From: Bacteroidota bacterium
GTDB taxonomy: Bacteria > Bacteroidota > Bacteroidia > Chitinophagales > Chitinophagaceae
Length of the DNA: 9,051 nt
Direction: 5' to 3'
Assembly (NCBI GenBank): GCA_028875955.1
Contig: JAGWTX010000062.1
Coordinates: 1-9,051, forward strand
The translations under genes and the position numbers were made by a program. The notes under the pieces are model-generated. The model had not been told where the DNA came from, did not search any database, and saw only the letters and a program-made list of their open reading frames with translations. Of the stretch, positions 6,615 to 9,051 are shown piece by piece (the stretch's first letter is position 1; every line of letters starts with the position of its first letter).

Positions 6615-7391
6615 TCAGGTGAGTGTCAGTTCCGGAAGTTTGGGCCAATCGTAGGGTTCATTCTTCCGTTTGTTTTCGGGATGCGGTTTGGTTCCCCGGA
6701 TTGTGAAAACAGGCCAGTAGGACAGTTGCTCATTTGGCATTTCAAACTGTAAAAGTTCCCGGTATCTTTCTTCTGTGAGTTCGGATAACCATTCCTTTGC
6801 TAGCTCAAAAGGCAGAAAGAGCGGCATGCGTCCTGCATTGTCACCACCATTGTGAATGGCCCGCATGACAGGATTGGCAGGCCTGGTAACGATCGTATAG
6901 GTAAATCTTTTGATAAGCTCACCCGTTTCAGGATCGGGTAACTCGGCAACAGAATAAAGACCCGGCAGAAAAAAAAGCGGTTCCTGTTTGTATTTGATAA
7001 AATAAGGGACTTTGTTTTTCCATCCTTTGATTTCACGATGCTCATAAATACCCGTAACCGGTATCAGGCATCTTCTCTCCCGGATCTTATGCCAATAGGA
7101 TGTTTTGTCATCCAGAATTCTTTCGCTGCGTGCATTCAGCATGGAAGCCCGCTGTCTGATAAACTTCGACTCGTCTTTCACATAAAAGGGAATGCAGCCC
7201 CATTCCATCAATTTGAGATGTAACCTGCCATCCTCCCGGTTTTGATAAATCACCGGGTGCTCGGGGTAGGCATGGCCCACAATATGAATGGTGGCATCGA
7301 AATTGATTGTCAGCTGATCATCCTGTATCAGATCCGGAAAATAATCGGAAAGTAATTTTAGTTCAACCGTAAAGGAAACATCATAACACAT
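6615..7391 (-). CDS. SRAP-domain abasic-site protein (YedK/HMCES family)
   Basis: This 258-residue protein belongs to the SOS response-associated peptidase family, whose members (E. coli YedK, human HMCES) attach the catalytic Cys2 covalently to abasic sites in single-stranded DNA, shielding the lesion. The start at 7391 is fixed by this chemistry: it yields MCYD with Cys at position 2, whereas the 29 codons upstream in the same frame lie within the preceding gene. Expected active-site residues are C2, N86 and R88 in LNARSE, E117 in CLIPVTGIYEH, and H180 in AIHN. The family block H-x-RMP is expanded here: H180 is separated from RMP (188-190) by seven residues. There is no signal peptide. The ATG lies 2 bp after the stop of the unrecognised middle gene, so translation is probably coupled. 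It is the last gene of a unit with a Y-family polymerase, matching a role in damage tolerance. No clear terminator was seen in the 45 bp before the convergent ThuA gene. Confidence 0.93.
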   Translation of the reverse strand: MCYDVSFTVELKLLSDYFPDLIQDDQLTINFDATIHIVGHAYPEHPVIYQNREDGRLHLKLMEWGCIPFYVKDESKFIRQRASMLNARSERILDDKTSYWHKIRERRCLIPVTGIYEHREIKGWKNKVPYFIKYKQEPLFFLPGLYSVAELPDPETGELIKRFTYTIVTRPANPVMRAIHNGGDNAGRMPLFLPFELAKEWLSELTEERYRELLQFEMPNEQLSYWPVFTIRGTKPHPENKRKNEPYDWPKLPELTLT

Positions 7392-7393
7392 GA

Positions 7394-7894
7394 TCAGCTT
7401 TTTTCCAGGTCTTCCCATTTCACCCGTAATACCTGCCCGCCCCTTTTTAAAATTAGGAATAGTTCGCCAAAAATACACGCAAGTTTGGGTTTGATCACTT
7501 CATCGGAACCCACACGCCAGTCTGTCTGCGTTCTGATCAAACGGCGGATCTGGGGTGCGTATTGCTGATTCATGCGGTGCTCCATCTCTTTGGGATCTTT
7601 GATCACCGCCCACCAGAGAACATAGGCAGCATCTGCACAAAGCATGGAAACCAGTTTTTCCCTGTGGACATTTTTTTTGAGATCGATGATGGCAGCAAAT
7701 GGATCCTTCAGGGCATCCTTATGGATCCGGGCATAATCCAGGTCAGCATAATCACTTAACAGAAGATTTGTTTTCCGGTCGTCCCCGAAATGATCATCTG
7801 CACGGGTATAGGTCTGGGTTACCAGATAGCGTTTGTCCAAACGGAGAAGCCGGTCTATATAGGTCAATTCAAATTTCAGGAAAGGGTTGAACAT
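7394..7894 (-). CDS. Unrecognised 166-residue protein between UmuC-like polymerase and SRAP genes
   Basis: I do not recognise a domain in this protein. It starts MFNPFLKFELTYIDRLL and has 166 residues rich in charged and aromatic amino acids. It lacks a signal peptide, transmembrane segment, cysteine cluster, P-loop or evident nuclease motif, and is probably a cytoplasmic alpha/beta or helical protein. The stretch MLCADAAYVLWWAVIKD is the most hydrophobic and probably forms a buried helix. It is a real gene by position: its ATG overlaps the polymerase stop codon (TGATG), its stop is 2 bp from the SRAP start, and both neighbours are clear genes on the same strand. Tight coupling suggests a role in lesion bypass or abasic-site protection, for instance as a partner or regulator of the polymerase. 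That is inference from context; it shows no obvious likeness to UmuD, ImuA or LexA. Confidence 0.82.
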   Translation of the reverse strand: MFNPFLKFELTYIDRLLRLDKRYLVTQTYTRADDHFGDDRKTNLLLSDYADLDYARIHKDALKDPFAAIIDLKKNVHREKLVSMLCADAAYVLWWAVIKDPKEMEHRMNQQYAPQIRRLIRTQTDWRVGSDEVIKPKLACIFGELFLILKRGGQVLRVKWEDLEKS

Positions 7895-9051
7895 CAGGCT
7901 TTCACTTTTGGGATCTGGTGGATATCGGTTGTATAATGCTGCGAGGGATGTTCCGCCCGCAGCCGGTAACGTTTTTCAAAACCCTGTACGGCAAACCGGA
8001 TGGTCTCTTTGCCCATGGAATGATTCACCCTGTCCAATACCTGCATGATCCGGTTATCCTTATTCCTGTCTTTCCGATCAAACAGGGAAGCCTGTACCAC
8101 ATTTTCCGGAACCAGCTCCAGCAGCATGACGCCCACTTTGTGGTAATGGTATCCTTTCTGGAAAATGATATCCAGTCCCTGTAAAGCATACTTGATGATA
8201 TCGGGTGTATAATGCGTGGGTACCGGGAACTGCAGAACGATGGATCTGAATAATTGTGGGTCCTGCGTCCTGTGCTGGTTGGTGTTGACAAACACATAGA
8301 TCTTTTTTGCACAGCTGTTTTGTTCCCGCAGTTTTTCCGCACACAATGCCGCATAATTCGAAAGGGCTTCAATGATGTCTTCTTTCTCCGTGATGATTTT
8401 CCCAAAGGAACGGGATGTCAGTATGTTTTTTTTTGCCGGAGTCTGACATGCCCAGGCGATCGCCGGGATCCCTTTTAATTCATGCAGCATTCTGAGCCCC
8501 ACCACCGACAAATGTTTGCGAACCCAGTCTTCTGAAGCATGCACAAACTGTGCAGCCGTTTCAAAACCGTTTTTTTTCAGAAAGGATGCATGTTGCCGCC
8601 CGATTCCCCAGATATGGCCGATCTCGGTAAAGGCAAGCATTTCTGCGATCAGTTCCTCATTTGCCGCCCAATGCACCCCCACCGATTTCCTGTTTTTCTT
8701 GGCATAACGGTTCGCCATTTTTGCCAGGGTCTTGGTAGGGGCGATACCGATACTCACGGGCAGGCCGATATGCTGTCTCACATTTTTCCGGATCCGGATA
8801 CCGAGTTGCAATAAATCGGTATAACCCAGGTCCTGCATGTTTAAAAAAGCTTCATCGATACTGTACACTTCCATTTCGGGTACAAAGCTGCTGAGTGTTT
8901 TCATCACCCGGTGACTAAGACTCCCGTACAAAGTGTAATTGGAAGAAAAGACATGCACCCCGTTTTTTTCAAAAAACTCCTCCCATTGAAAGGCCGGCGC
9001 ACCCATTTCAACACCGATCTCTTTGGCCTCTTCGCTGCGGGCGATCACACA
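7894..9051 (-). CDS. Y-family translesion DNA polymerase, UmuC-type, 5' end cut by window edge
   Basis: The visible 385 residues match UmuC-type DNA polymerase V catalytic subunits from just after the NNDGC motif onward: the reading frame continues through the right edge (Cys-Val-Ile-Ala-Arg at 9051-9037), so roughly 40 N-terminal residues, including the first catalytic aspartate, are missing. Numbering from the Val codon at 9048, the second catalytic motif YSIDEAF is at 62-68 with D65 and E66. The finger/palm signature SIGIAPTKTLAKMANRYAKK spans 99-118, a helix-hairpin-helix (IWGIGRQHASFLKKNG) covers about 146-161, and the little-finger domain lies at about 200-315. QASLF (319-323) fits the QxxLF motif for binding the sliding clamp, and the C-terminus (350 onward, AVQGFEKRYRLRAEHPS) resembles the DUF4113 tail of UmuC. 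Such enzymes copy damaged templates. The stop overlaps the next gene's ATG. A umuD-like gene might lie upstream beyond the edge; GTG at 9048 is not a true start. Confidence 0.93.
   Translation of the reverse strand, partial: CVIARSEEAKEIGVEMGAPAFQWEEFFEKNGVHVFSSNYTLYGSLSHRVMKTLSSFVPEMEVYSIDEAFLNMQDLGYTDLLQLGIRIRKNVRQHIGLPVSIGIAPTKTLAKMANRYAKKNRKSVGVHWAANEELIAEMLAFTEIGHIWGIGRQHASFLKKNGFETAAQFVHASEDWVRKHLSVVGLRMLHELKGIPAIAWACQTPAKKNILTSRSFGKIITEKEDIIEALSNYAALCAEKLREQNSCAKKIYVFVNTNQHRTQDPQLFRSIVLQFPVPTHYTPDIIKYALQGLDIIFQKGYHYHKVGVMLLELVPENVVQASLFDRKDRNKDNRIMQVLDRVNHSMGKETIRFAVQGFEKRYRLRAEHPSQHYTTDIHQIPKVKA

Noticed and set aside
8025..8405. Open frame of 126 codons on the minus strand in another frame of the polymerase gene
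   Set aside because: Overlaps the little-finger region of the UmuC-type protein; low-complexity translation without family features.
1..9051. CRISPR array, insertion sequence, tRNA or rRNA gene
   Set aside because: No regularly spaced repeats, transposase or terminal repeats, or structural RNA signatures were seen by reading both strands.

Overview
The window looks like a chromosomal segment from a Bacteroidota bacterium, most plausibly of the Chitinophagaceae type. Three lines of evidence point there: a perfect Bacteroidota-type -7 element (TAnnTTTG) ahead of the first gene, Sec signal peptides ending in ALA/LSA before Gln, and protein sequences (secreted GH2, secreted ThuA-domain protein, an SRAP protein starting MCYD) typical of that phylum. 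The assignment to family level is inference. No mobile element, CRISPR array, rRNA or tRNA gene was seen.

Left part (1-4596), carbohydrate enzymes. The N-terminal end of a short-chain dehydrogenase/reductase runs off the left edge on the minus strand. A divergent intergenic region with a perfect 12-bp palindrome separates it from a two-gene plus-strand unit: a secreted LacZ-type GH2 beta-galactosidase with a TTG start, then, after 9 bp, a secreted GH33 exo-sialidase with five Asp boxes. Together the two enzymes could strip terminal sialic acid and then the exposed beta-galactose from glycans outside the cytoplasm. No SusC/SusD pair or sialic-acid catabolic gene is inside the window.

Middle (4597-6569), single genes. 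These are a DUF302 protein (plus), a convergent GlcG/HbpS-like protein (minus), and a divergently transcribed secreted ThuA-domain protein (plus). An 8+8 bp dyad lies between the last two.

Right part (6615-9051), DNA-damage tolerance. Three minus-strand genes are packed head to tail: a UmuC-type Y-family DNA polymerase cut by the right edge, an unrecognised 166-residue protein whose start overlaps the polymerase stop (TGATG), and a YedK/HMCES-type SRAP protein starting 2 bp after the next stop. This is the most interesting part of the window: translesion polymerase, abasic-site crosslinker and an uncharacterised middle protein appear to be made from one message.
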